Assembly: GCA_045531205.1 (NCBI GenBank)
Contig: JAZSDN010000003.1
Coordinates: 1 to 64,000, forward strand
Length of the DNA: 64,000 nt
Origin: JAZNQL01 sp045531205
Lineage (GTDB): Bacteria > Bacillota > Clostridia > UMGS1883 > UMGS1540
Reading direction: 5' to 3'
Part shown: positions 26,390-34,655 of the stretch, one piece after another
How positions within the stretch are numbered: position 1 is the first letter of the stretch
Layout: every line of letters starts with the position of its first letter
Notes under the pieces: generated by a model
Database searches by the model: none
Told to the model about the DNA's origin: nothing
Seen by the model: the letters and a program-made list of their open reading frames with translations, nothing else
Made by a program: the position numbers and the translations under genes

Positions 26390-27607
26390 ATGACATATAA
26401 ACACACGCTCTACGCGTCCTACATAGCATATATGGTACAAGCCATAACAATAAATTTTGCACCCTTAGTATTTTACCGATTTCAAACAGAATTTGAAGTA
26501 TCCCTTCAAAAAATAACGCTTATAGTATCTCTTAACTTTTTTATACAGCTTTTAACCGACCTTACAGCGGGAAAAATCATAAAAAAAGCGGGATACAGAT
26601 TTGCGGCAATAACATCACAGCTTATGTGTTCTTTAGGTCTTATTCTTTTAGGAACATTACCTTACACACTTGAAAATCCCTACACAGGCATATTAATAGC
26701 AAACTGTATAATGGCAATAGGAGCAGGACTTTTAGAAGTAATAGTAAGCCCTATAATTGAAGCATTGCCACTCGGGCAAAAAGCTTCAAGAATGAATGTT
26801 TTACATTCCTTTTATTGTTGGGGACAAATGCTTTCAGTACTTTTGTCTACCTTGTTTTTCAAGTTTGTCGGTATAAACTGCTGGCGTTATTCTGCACTTA
26901 TCTGGGCAATAGTTCCAGCATCAAACTTTATTCTCTTTTTAAGAGCACCGCTTTGCACCCTGCCCGCAGACGAAAAAGGCTTACCCCTTTTAAAAACAGT
27001 AACCCTCGGCAAACTTATATTGCTTATGCTTTGTATGATGAGTGCAGGTGCGGCAGAAATTTCAATTGCACAATGGGTTTCGTTTTTTGCCGAGGCAGGA
27101 CTTGGCATATCAAAAGAACTTGGTGATATTATAGGTGTTTGTACCTTTGCCGCGTTTATGGGAATATCAAGAATATTCTACAGCGTGTTTGATAAAAAAA
27201 TAAACCTCGAAAAACTACTCCTTTATTCTGGAATAGGAAGTGTTGTATTTTACCTTCTCACAGTTTTTTCGCCCTGGCCAATTCTTTCGCTTATATCCTG
27301 TGCACTTATAGGTGCATCAATAGGCTCAATGTGGCCGGGAATAATAAGCCTTTCAGTAAAAACCTTTCCAATGGCAGGGGCAGCACTTTTTGGGCTTATA
27401 GCCTTTTCGGGAGATTTTGGTTGTACCGCGGGTCCCGGTATAGTGGGACTTGTATCAGATAAAATGATAACCTTGGGCTTCACCACAGAGTATGCGTTAA
27501 AAACAGGTATATTCGGAGCAACAGTTTTCCCTGTAATATTTTTAATAAGTATATGTTTAATTAACATAAAAAACCGAAAAAAGGTGAATAAATGTTTGGA
27601 TATGTAA
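26390..27607 (+). CDS. Major facilitator superfamily transporter
   Basis: A protein of about 405 residues with 12 predicted membrane helices and a short basic C-terminus, typical of MFS carriers. The N-terminal half contains an LTAGKIIKKAGYR loop, the usual place of MFS motif A. The substrate is unknown; the general look is of a sugar or drug permease. ATG 26390 has GAGG 6 nt upstream and is preferred to a TTG at 26378. Its end overlaps the next start by 16 nt. Confidence 0.8.
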   Translation: MTYKHTLYASYIAYMVQAITINFAPLVFYRFQTEFEVSLQKITLIVSLNFFIQLLTDLTAGKIIKKAGYRFAAITSQLMCSLGLILLGTLPYTLENPYTGILIANCIMAIGAGLLEVIVSPIIEALPLGQKASRMNVLHSFYCWGQMLSVLLSTLFFKFVGINCWRYSALIWAIVPASNFILFLRAPLCTLPADEKGLPLLKTVTLGKLILLMLCMMSAGAAEISIAQWVSFFAEAGLGISKELGDIIGVCTFAAFMGISRIFYSVFDKKINLEKLLLYSGIGSVVFYLLTVFSPWPILSLISCALIGASIGSMWPGIISLSVKTFPMAGAALFGLIAFSGDFGCTAGPGIVGLVSDKMITLGFTTEYALKTGIFGATVFPVIFLISICLINIKNRKKVNKCLDM

Positions 27608-28401
27608 CAACAAACTTAAAAACTTTGTCGCAAACCGATAAAGAAAGATATCGTGCATATTATTGCGGTTTATGTCACGCACTAAAAGAAGATTATGGGC
27701 GCTTAGGGCAAATGGCATTAAATTACGATGTAACCTTTCTTTATATTTTTCTTTCGGTTTATTATAAGCAAAGCGAGAACTTTTTAAAAACAAAATGTGT
27801 TCTTCACCCCATAAAAGAACATAGCTTTGCAGAAAACTCTTTTGCAGGGTATTGTGCAGCAGTGAATATAATGCTTTTTTACTTAAAGTTTTTGGATAAC
27901 TGGAACGACGATAAAAATTTGCTATCCCTTGCCGAAAGTAAAATGTATAAAAAAAGCTTTAACAAGGCTTGTAAAATGTACCCCGATAAAGCAAATGCAA
28001 TTAAAGAATCACTTGATGAGCTTGCAAAAATCGAAAAGGATAATATATTAAATCCCGATATAGCAGCAAAGACCTTCGGCAATTTAATGGGCAGCCTTTT
28101 TGCTGCTGTGAATGATGGCAATAAAAATAAGCTTTACTCATTTGGCTTTGCACTTGGTAAATTCATTTATATAATGGATGCCTGCGTAGATTTAAAGCAC
28201 GATATAAAACACCAAAGCTATAATCCGATGATATTTACACAATCAAAGGATTTTGAACCAATATTAAAAATGCTTATGACAGATTGCATAAAAGCCCTGA
28301 CAGATTTAAATATTTCCGATACCCTTATACAAAACATACTTTGCGAGGGCATCTGGACAAGATTTTACATGAAATTTTTCAAGGAGAAAAAAGATGAATA
28401 A
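27592..28401 (+). CDS. DUF5685 family protein
   Basis: The 269-residue protein begins MFGYVTTNLKTLSQTDKERYRAYYCGLCHALKEDYG (written here only to mark the family's tyrosine- and cysteine-rich start; CGLCH is its core). It continues as a mostly helical protein with several buried cysteines and DACVDLKHDIKH near 200, a motif reminiscent of diiron or all-helical terpenoid-type folds. The family is widespread in clostridia and uncharacterised. It overlaps the J-domain gene by 8 nt, so the two are translationally coupled. Confidence 0.75.
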   Translation: MFGYVTTNLKTLSQTDKERYRAYYCGLCHALKEDYGRLGQMALNYDVTFLYIFLSVYYKQSENFLKTKCVLHPIKEHSFAENSFAGYCAAVNIMLFYLKFLDNWNDDKNLLSLAESKMYKKSFNKACKMYPDKANAIKESLDELAKIEKDNILNPDIAAKTFGNLMGSLFAAVNDGNKNKLYSFGFALGKFIYIMDACVDLKHDIKHQSYNPMIFTQSKDFEPILKMLMTDCIKALTDLNISDTLIQNILCEGIWTRFYMKFFKEKKDE

Positions 28402-29068
28402 AGACCCCTATGAGATTTTAGGAGTATCAAAAAACGCAAGCGAAGAAGAAATAACAAAAGCTTACCGAAAGCTTGCAAAAAAATATCACCCCGATTTAAA
28501 TCCAAATAACCCTGCAGCGGCAGAAAAAATGAGCGAGATTAACGCAGCCTACGATGCAATTAAAAGCGGCAAAGCAAACTATTCCGGCTCATCGTATAAT
28601 ACCTATTCAGGAAATAACACCTATGGCGGTTCATCCTGGGGACCATTCGGGTACGACCCGTTTGGCGGCTCTTATAACGGTAACTCTTATGGTGGCAACA
28701 CAAGCTCACGCTTTGCACCCGTTATAAATTATATACGAGCAGGCCATTTTGCAGAAGCTATAAATGTTTTAAATTCAATGTCAGACAGAAGTGCCGAGTG
28801 GTACTATTACAGTGCAATTGCAAATTACGGAATAGGGAATAAAGTAACAGCACTAAACCACGCAAAAGTTGCCTGCAGTATGGAACCTGGTAATTTCCAG
28901 TACCAAAACCTCTTAAATCAAATACAAAATGGAGGCAGTGCATATTCAGGCTCTTATTCAACCTTTACACCCTGCAGCTTTTCTTACGGAAGCAGGAATC
29001 CGTTTTTGTCCTATCTTATGCAGCTTTTCTTGTGCTGGTGCTGTTGCGGCAGAGGTTGTATTTGTTAA
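28394..29068 (+). CDS. J-domain protein with glycine/tyrosine-rich linker and cysteine-rich tail
   Basis: The 224-residue protein starts with a complete J domain (1-60, YHPD signature), which would stimulate an Hsp70 (DnaK) ATPase. A low-complexity Gly/Ser/Tyr/Asn linker (about 60-105) follows, then a TPR-like helical stretch (about 110-180). The tail ends in a hydrophobic run and a dense cysteine motif (LFLCWCCCGRGCIC). It lacks the DnaJ zinc fingers and C-terminal domains, so it is not DnaJ itself. The tail could bind metal or insert in membrane; that is inference. Confidence 0.8.
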   Translation: MNKDPYEILGVSKNASEEEITKAYRKLAKKYHPDLNPNNPAAAEKMSEINAAYDAIKSGKANYSGSSYNTYSGNNTYGGSSWGPFGYDPFGGSYNGNSYGGNTSSRFAPVINYIRAGHFAEAINVLNSMSDRSAEWYYYSAIANYGIGNKVTALNHAKVACSMEPGNFQYQNLLNQIQNGGSAYSGSYSTFTPCSFSYGSRNPFLSYLMQLFLCWCCCGRGCIC

Positions 29069-29083
29069 TAAAAGGAGATAAAA

Positions 29084-29491
29084 ATGAACAATTTAAGATA
29101 TAAACTTTTAAGATTTATGTATGGCAGAAACGGTGTTGATGCACTGTCAAAATTTTTAACCTATATATACTTTGCACTCTGGCTTGTAAATCTTTTTGTA
29201 AGAAGCAGTATACTTTCATCTGTAAGCTTGTTGCTTTTTGTTTATATATTTTTCAGAATATTCTCAAAAAATCTCTATAAACGCCAAAGCGAAAATATGA
29301 AATATATAAGTATTAAAAGCAAATTTATGTCACGCTTTAATTTAAGAAAACGCAAATTTGCAGAAAGAAAAACACATATCTATCGCAAATGCCCTTCCTG
29401 CAAAGCAGTTATAAGACTTCCCCGCAAAAAGGGCAAACATATCTGTACCTGCCCCAAGTGCAGAAAAGACTTTAAAGTCCGCGTATTATAA
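29084..29491 (+). CDS. Small membrane protein with C-terminal zinc ribbon
   Basis: The 135-residue protein has two hydrophobic helices (about 22-42 and 45-62), a strongly basic middle and a C-terminal ribbon with CPSC and CPKC pairs about 22 residues apart. Zinc binding is inferred. It is the last gene of the MFS-DUF5685-J-domain operon, 15 nt after the J-domain gene, and ends in a strong terminator. Confidence 0.75.
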   Translation: MNNLRYKLLRFMYGRNGVDALSKFLTYIYFALWLVNLFVRSSILSSVSLLLFVYIFFRIFSKNLYKRQSENMKYISIKSKFMSRFNLRKRKFAERKTHIYRKCPSCKAVIRLPRKKGKHICTCPKCRKDFKVRVL

Positions 29492-29495
29492 AACT

Positions 29496-29528
29496 AAAAA
29501 AACAGGTTCCTTTCGAACCTGTTTTTTT
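29496..29528 (+). terminator. Intrinsic terminator
   Basis: AAAAAACAGGTTC stem with its complement (14 bp), loop CTTTC, then a seven-T tract. It separates the zinc-ribbon operon from feoAB. Confidence 0.9.
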
Positions 29529-29564
29529 AGTTTGACGCCCCATTTTGTAACTTTTTTTGGCTTT

Positions 29565-29593
29565 TTGTCATAAACTGACAGTAGAAATATGCA
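29565..29593 (+). promoter_or_regulatory. Probable feoAB promoter with inverted-repeat operator
   Basis: TTGTCA (29565-29570) can serve as -35, with a loosely matching -10 17 nt later (TATGCA). Over the -35 and spacer lies a perfect inverted repeat, TGTCA-N5-TGACA (29566-29580). A metal-responsive repressor of the DtxR or Fur type could bind here; the half-site is not a classic Fur box. Confidence 0.45.
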
Positions 29594-29614
29594 AAATTTA
29601 CGGAGAAGGTAAAA

Positions 29615-29842
29615 ATGGTTAAAACGCTTAACGATATAAAACCGGGCGAAGAAGCTCTGGTAAAAGAACTTTTATCAAAGGGGAGTATACGCCGAAGATT
29701 GCTCGATATAGGTTTAATCGAAAATACAAAAGTAAAATGTCTTGGAAGAAGTCCTTTAGGCGACCCTTCTGCATATCTTATAAGAGGAGCAGTTATAGCA
29801 ATACGTTCAGAAGACTCTGAAAATATTATTATAAAAAATTAG
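29615..29842 (+). CDS. feoA: FeoA family protein
   Basis: The 75-residue SH3-like protein has the FeoA features: LNDIKPGEEALV, RRRLLDIGLI and RGAVIAIRSED. FeoA assists FeoB in ferrous iron uptake, probably as a cytoplasmic regulator or complex component. It lies 8 nt before feoB. Confidence 0.95.
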   Translation: MVKTLNDIKPGEEALVKELLSKGSIRRRLLDIGLIENTKVKCLGRSPLGDPSAYLIRGAVIAIRSEDSENIIIKN

Positions 29843-29850
29843 GAGGGATT

Positions 29851-31980
29851 ATGGGACTTACAAATAAATCGGTAGGATTTGGGGCAGTGTCTTCAAGTCT
29901 TGATATACGAAAACAAACAAAAAACGATATCGTAGTAGCACTTGCAGGCAACCCAAACGTTGGTAAAAGCACTATTTTTAATGCTTTGACAGGACTGAAT
30001 CAGCATACAGGCAACTGGCCCGGAAAAACCGTTACAAACGCACAAGGTTATACAAAAGGAAAAAAACATAACTTTGTTTTGGTGGATATTCCGGGCACAT
30101 ATTCTCTTATGGCACATTCGGGAGAAGAAGAAATAGCACGCAATTTTATATGCTTTGCAAAACCTGATTTGGTTGTGGTAGTGTGCGATGCCACCTGCCT
30201 TGAAAGAAATTTAAATCTTGTTTTGCAAACTATGGAAATATCTTCAAATGTAATAGTTTGCTTAAATCTTATGGACGAGGCAAAAAGAAAAAATATAAAA
30301 ATAAATACAAAACTCATTTCAAAAAGACTGGGCGTTCCAATTATAGAAACAGTTGCCCATAAAAAGAAAACCCTTTCTTCTTTAGTGGCACAAATGGAAA
30401 AAAACAGCCTGCCAAAAGAACAAAGCTTTCTTAAAATTGAATATGACTTAAAAATAGAAGAAGCGGTAAGCTTTATCGAAGAAGAGCTTTTAGATGTTGA
30501 TACAAAGGGAATAAATAAAAGATGGCTTGCCTTGAAACTTCTTGATGAAGATGAGTCTTTAAAAAACGAAATTGAAAATTGTCTTGGTAAAGATTTTCTT
30601 CAAGATATTACACCAAAAATAAATAAGGCAAGAGAGGAGCTTACAAAAAAAGGAATAGACAGCGAAAAATTAAAGGACCTTACAGTTTCAGCTTTAGTAA
30701 AAAAAGCATCGGATATTTGCGATGGTGCAGTTACATACGAAAAAGAAAAACAAAATAATTTTGACCGAAAAATGGATAAACTCTTAACAAGTAAATATAC
30801 AGCATATCCTTTTATGCTTATACTTTTGGGCTTTATTTTCTGGCTTACAATACAAGGAGCAAACTATCCTTCAAAATGGCTTTCAGCCTTGTTCTTTTTC
30901 ATTGAAGAAAAGCTTTTTCTTCTCTTTGAGCTTTTAAAAGCCCCACCGTACATTACCGATATGCTTGTAAACGGAGTGTATAAAGTCCTTTCATGGGTAG
31001 TATCAGTAATGTTACCGCCAATGGCGATATTTTTTCCGCTCTTTACTTTACTTGAAGATGCGGGATATCTTCCAAGGGTTGCATATAATCTTGATAAACC
31101 CTTTAAAAAATGCTGTGCCTGCGGCAAACAGGCACTAACAATGTGTATGGGATTTGGTTGTAACGCAGCAGGAGTAGTGGGTGCCAGAATAATAGACTCA
31201 TCCCGAGAACGTCTGCTTGCGATTTTAACAAACAATTTTGTACCCTGTAACGGCAGATTTCCAACCCTCATATCAATAATTACAATGTTTTTTGTGTGGC
31301 AAAAAGGATTTTCAGGCTCAATTTTATCAGCACTTATGCTTATGCTTGTAATTGTGCTTGGGGTAGGGGTTACTTTTATTGCAACGACAGTCTTGTCAAA
31401 AACTCTTTTAAAGGGAGTGCCGTCATCATTCACACTCGAGCTTCCGCCTTATCGAAAACCGCGTATAGGAGAGGTTATTGTACATTCTATTTTTGACAGA
31501 ACACTTTTTGTTTTGGGGAGAGCCGTTATAGTAGCTGCCCCCGCAGGTCTTATTATATGGCTTATGGCAAATGCAAAAATAGACGGAGTAAGTCTTTTGA
31601 ATATATGTTCCAATTTTTTAGACCCTTTTGCCCGCCTTTTGGGACTTGACGGAATAATATTATTTGCATTTATTTTGGGATTCCCCGCAAACGAAATAGT
31701 ACTGCCCATAATTTTAATGGCATATACTTCGGCAGGCACACTTATCGAAATGGACTCTCTTTCAGCAATGCGTGATATTTTAATACAAAACGGCTGGACG
31801 CAGATTACAGCACTAAACACAATGCTCTTTTCTTTAATGCACTTTCCTTGCTCTACAACCCTTATAACAATAAAAAAAGAAACAGGGAGTATATGGTGGA
31901 CTCTGCTTGCTTTTTTACTTCCCACAGTTACAGGAATAATTTTCTGTATGACAATAAATTTTATTGCAAAAATTTTCTAA
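29851..31980 (+). CDS. feoB: Ferrous iron transporter FeoB
   Basis: The 709-residue protein imports Fe2+. A 30-residue lead precedes the cytoplasmic G domain with GNPNVGKST (G1), DIPGTYS (G3) and NLMDEA (G4). A helical spacer domain (about 200-310) follows. The membrane core has two gate repeats, with GFGCNAAGV and conserved cysteines in the first and GFPANEIVLP in the second. The length is typical, and feoC is absent, as is common in clostridia. Regulation by iron is likely through the inverted repeat before feoA. Confidence 0.95.
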   Translation: MGLTNKSVGFGAVSSSLDIRKQTKNDIVVALAGNPNVGKSTIFNALTGLNQHTGNWPGKTVTNAQGYTKGKKHNFVLVDIPGTYSLMAHSGEEEIARNFICFAKPDLVVVVCDATCLERNLNLVLQTMEISSNVIVCLNLMDEAKRKNIKINTKLISKRLGVPIIETVAHKKKTLSSLVAQMEKNSLPKEQSFLKIEYDLKIEEAVSFIEEELLDVDTKGINKRWLALKLLDEDESLKNEIENCLGKDFLQDITPKINKAREELTKKGIDSEKLKDLTVSALVKKASDICDGAVTYEKEKQNNFDRKMDKLLTSKYTAYPFMLILLGFIFWLTIQGANYPSKWLSALFFFIEEKLFLLFELLKAPPYITDMLVNGVYKVLSWVVSVMLPPMAIFFPLFTLLEDAGYLPRVAYNLDKPFKKCCACGKQALTMCMGFGCNAAGVVGARIIDSSRERLLAILTNNFVPCNGRFPTLISIITMFFVWQKGFSGSILSALMLMLVIVLGVGVTFIATTVLSKTLLKGVPSSFTLELPPYRKPRIGEVIVHSIFDRTLFVLGRAVIVAAPAGLIIWLMANAKIDGVSLLNICSNFLDPFARLLGLDGIILFAFILGFPANEIVLPIILMAYTSAGTLIEMDSLSAMRDILIQNGWTQITALNTMLFSLMHFPCSTTLITIKKETGSIWWTLLAFLLPTVTGIIFCMTINFIAKIF

Positions 31981-31995
31981 ATAATGTATAATTTA

Positions 31996-32022
31996 AGGGA
32001 CAGTGAATACTGTCCCTGTTTT
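31996..32022 (+). terminator. Terminator between feoB and tex
   Basis: GGGACAGT stem with its complement (9 bp), loop GAAT, then TGTTTTTAT. It is short and has only five clean T residues, so it may be leaky. Confidence 0.75.
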
Positions 32023-32040
32023 TATAAGGAGGATATTAAA

Positions 32041-34203
32041 ATGGCACTTGATAAAATATCAGCAATACTTTTAGAAGAATTTAAATTAAAGGAATTTCAG
32101 GTGGTAAACACCTTAAAGCTTATAGATGAAGGAAATACAATACCCTTTATAGCACGTTACCGAAAAGAAGCAACAGGCGAGCTTTCTGACGAAACATTAA
32201 GAAACTTAAACGACAGATTACAGTATCTTCGCAATCTTGAAGAAAAAAGAGAAGAAATAATCCGTCATATTGATGAACAGGGCAAGCTTACAGACGAGCT
32301 TTTGCAAAGTATACAAAATGCAAAAACACCCACAGAGCTTGCAGATATCTACCGTCCCTATCAGCCAAAACGCCGTACCCGTGCAACCATTGCAAAAGAA
32401 AAGGGGCTTGAACCTTTGGCGGAGCTTTTGCTTATGCAAAACGAAAATATAAACCCAAAAGCAGAAGCAGAAAAGTTTATAAACGAAAATGTAGAAAATG
32501 CAGACGATGCACTAAGTGGTGCAATGGATATAATAGCAGAATTTATTTCGGATAACCCCGATTACAGAAAAAAGATACGTTCTATTACATATATGCAGGG
32601 AATATTATCCTTAAAAAAAGCAAAAGATGAAGATAGCGTCTACAGTATGTACTACGATTTTTCAGAAGCTGTAAATAAAATAGCAAACCACAGAGTACTT
32701 GCAGTAAACCGCGGAGAAAAAGAAGGCTTCTTAAAATGTAATATAGATATTACCGAAAATTTGTGCGAAGATTATCTTGTGTCGCAAACAGTAAAAACCC
32801 CCATTACAGCATCGGGAGAATATGTGGCACTTTCGGCAAAAGATTCATATAAAAGACTTATATCACCTTCAATAGAAACAGAAATAAGAAACCTTTTGAC
32901 AGAAAGAGCAGAAGAATCGGCAATAAAAGTCTTCTCAAAAAATCTTTCGGGACTTTTGCTCTGCGCTCCCGTACGCGGAAAAACAGTGTTAGGACTTGAC
33001 CCGGGGTATCGCACAGGCTGTAAAGTTGCAGTAGTAGACGAAACGGGCAAGGTTTTAGATACAAACGTAATATATTGTACACTTCCTAATCACGATAAAG
33101 AAAAGGCAAAACTCATATTAAAATCAATGGTAGAAAAAAATCGTGTAGATTTAGTGTCAATAGGTAACGGCACAGCATCAGGCGAAACCGAAATGGTAGT
33201 GGCAGAGCTTATAGCAGAGCATTGCCCAAATTTAAAATATCTTATAGTAAGCGAAGCGGGAGCATCTGTATATTCAGCATCAAAGCTTGCAAGCAAGGAA
33301 TTTCCTGAATATGACGTATCACTCCGAAGTGCGGTTTCTATAGCAAGAAGACTTCAGGACCCACTTGCCGAGCTTGTTAAAATAGAACCAAAGGCTATAG
33401 GGGTAGGGCAGTACCAGCACGATATGAACCAGAAAAAACTTGGCGAAGCACTTGGCGGAGTAGTAGAAGACTGTGTAAACAGCGTAGGTATTGATTTAAA
33501 TACAGCATCGCCTTCACTTCTTTCTTATGTTGCAGGAATAAACTCTTCAATAGCAGAAAACATAACAGCATACAGAGAAGAAAACGGAAAGTTCAAAAAC
33601 CGTAAAGAACTTTTAAAGGTTCCCCGCCTTGGCGAAAAGGCATTCTTGCAGTGTGCGGGCTTTATGAGAATTAACGACGGTAACAATGTTTTTGACAATA
33701 CCTTTGTTCATCCCGAAAGCTATGAAGTTGCAGAAAATCTTATAACAAAGCTTGGTTATGAGTTAAAGGATGTTGAGGAAGGTAAAATAGAAGACATACA
33801 AAGCCGCCTTGCACAGCATAATATAGAAGAGCTTGCAACAGAACTTAAAACAGGCGTACCTACATTGCGTGATATATGTACAAGCCTTTTAAAGAAGGGA
33901 AGAGACCCGCGTGAAGAATTACCCGCACCCGATTTTAAATCCAGAGTTTTAAGCATAAGTGATTTAAAACCAGGAATGATAATGAAGGGAACTGTCCGCA
34001 ACGTAATAGACTTTGGTGCCTTTGTTGACATAGGCGTTCATCAGGACGGGCTCGTTCACATTTCACAAATCTGTGACAAGTATATAAAGCATCCGCTTGA
34101 AGTCTTAAAAGTAGGCGACAGAGTAAATGTAAAAATACTTGAAATTGATGAAAATAAAAAAAGAATTTCACTTACAATGAGAGAACTTGACAATCGAAAA
34201 TAA
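32041..34203 (+). CDS. tex: Tex family RNA-binding/transcription accessory protein
   Basis: This cytoplasmic protein of about 720 residues has the full Tex order. An N-terminal HTH-rich region carries PFIARYRKEATGELSDE. The YqgF-like domain starts at LGLDPGYRTG (about 325), followed by helix-hairpin-helix repeats near 500-560 (TASPSLLSYVAG, LLKVPRLGEKAF). The C-terminal S1 domain (about 640-715) contains FGAFVDIGVHQDGLVHIS. ATG 32041 follows AAGGAGG. A longer frame to 31984 would span the terminator and is not used. Confidence 0.9.
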   Translation: MALDKISAILLEEFKLKEFQVVNTLKLIDEGNTIPFIARYRKEATGELSDETLRNLNDRLQYLRNLEEKREEIIRHIDEQGKLTDELLQSIQNAKTPTELADIYRPYQPKRRTRATIAKEKGLEPLAELLLMQNENINPKAEAEKFINENVENADDALSGAMDIIAEFISDNPDYRKKIRSITYMQGILSLKKAKDEDSVYSMYYDFSEAVNKIANHRVLAVNRGEKEGFLKCNIDITENLCEDYLVSQTVKTPITASGEYVALSAKDSYKRLISPSIETEIRNLLTERAEESAIKVFSKNLSGLLLCAPVRGKTVLGLDPGYRTGCKVAVVDETGKVLDTNVIYCTLPNHDKEKAKLILKSMVEKNRVDLVSIGNGTASGETEMVVAELIAEHCPNLKYLIVSEAGASVYSASKLASKEFPEYDVSLRSAVSIARRLQDPLAELVKIEPKAIGVGQYQHDMNQKKLGEALGGVVEDCVNSVGIDLNTASPSLLSYVAGINSSIAENITAYREENGKFKNRKELLKVPRLGEKAFLQCAGFMRINDGNNVFDNTFVHPESYEVAENLITKLGYELKDVEEGKIEDIQSRLAQHNIEELATELKTGVPTLRDICTSLLKKGRDPREELPAPDFKSRVLSISDLKPGMIMKGTVRNVIDFGAFVDIGVHQDGLVHISQICDKYIKHPLEVLKVGDRVNVKILEIDENKKRISLTMRELDNRK

Positions 34204-34241
34204 AATTTCAAACAAAAAATGTAAATTTTTTGCGAAAACTA

Positions 34242-34270
34242 TTGTAATTTATAACAAAAAATGTTAAAAT
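34242..34270 (+). promoter_or_regulatory. SigA-type promoter of the V-ATPase operon
   Basis: TTGTAA (34242-34247), 17-nt spacer, TAAAAT (34265-34270) with extended TG at 34262-34263. It is the only clear promoter in the 119-nt gap before the nine-gene operon. Confidence 0.7.
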
Positions 34271-34322
34271 TGCGTTTGAAGAGTATTATTTAATAAAAAA
34301 CAGTCATAAAGCGGTGATTTAT

Positions 34323-34631
34323 ATGAAAGAAATTATGGAAAAAATCAAAAAGACCGAATATGAGGCGTCACAAATGTTAAAAACTGCAAAAGAAGAGTGC
34401 GAGCAAAAACTTGCTTTTGCAAAAAAAGATGCCGAAAAAAAGGCAGAACAAATAATTTTTGAAGCAAAAAGCTTTGCAGAACAAGCTAAAAAGGATTCAC
34501 AAAGTATGGCTGAAACTTTTATAAAAGAGGCTGAAAACAAGGCTATGGCAGAGGCTTCGGAAATATCTCTGCGTGCAAACGCAAATAAAGATTCGGCTAT
34601 ATCGGCAGTATTAAAAAAGCTTGCTGAATAA
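34323..34631 (+). CDS. V-type ATP synthase subunit H (G-like stalk)
   Basis: The roughly 102-residue, almost wholly helical and charged protein has the coiled-coil look of the H/G stator subunit (NtpF position). It pairs with subunit E to form the peripheral stalk that holds the catalytic head. It is the first gene of the operon, exactly where the E. hirae ntp operon has ntpF. ATG 34323 has a GGTGAT site 5 nt upstream. Confidence 0.8.
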   Translation: MKEIMEKIKKTEYEASQMLKTAKEECEQKLAFAKKDAEKKAEQIIFEAKSFAEQAKKDSQSMAETFIKEAENKAMAEASEISLRANANKDSAISAVLKKLAE

Positions 34632-34655
34632 AAGATTAAAAAAGTAGGTAGTATT

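Noticed and set aside
30864..31433. 189-codon antisense open frame in feoB
   Set aside because: It lies fully inside the FeoB membrane region on the other strand and has low-complexity composition; a shadow of the real gene.
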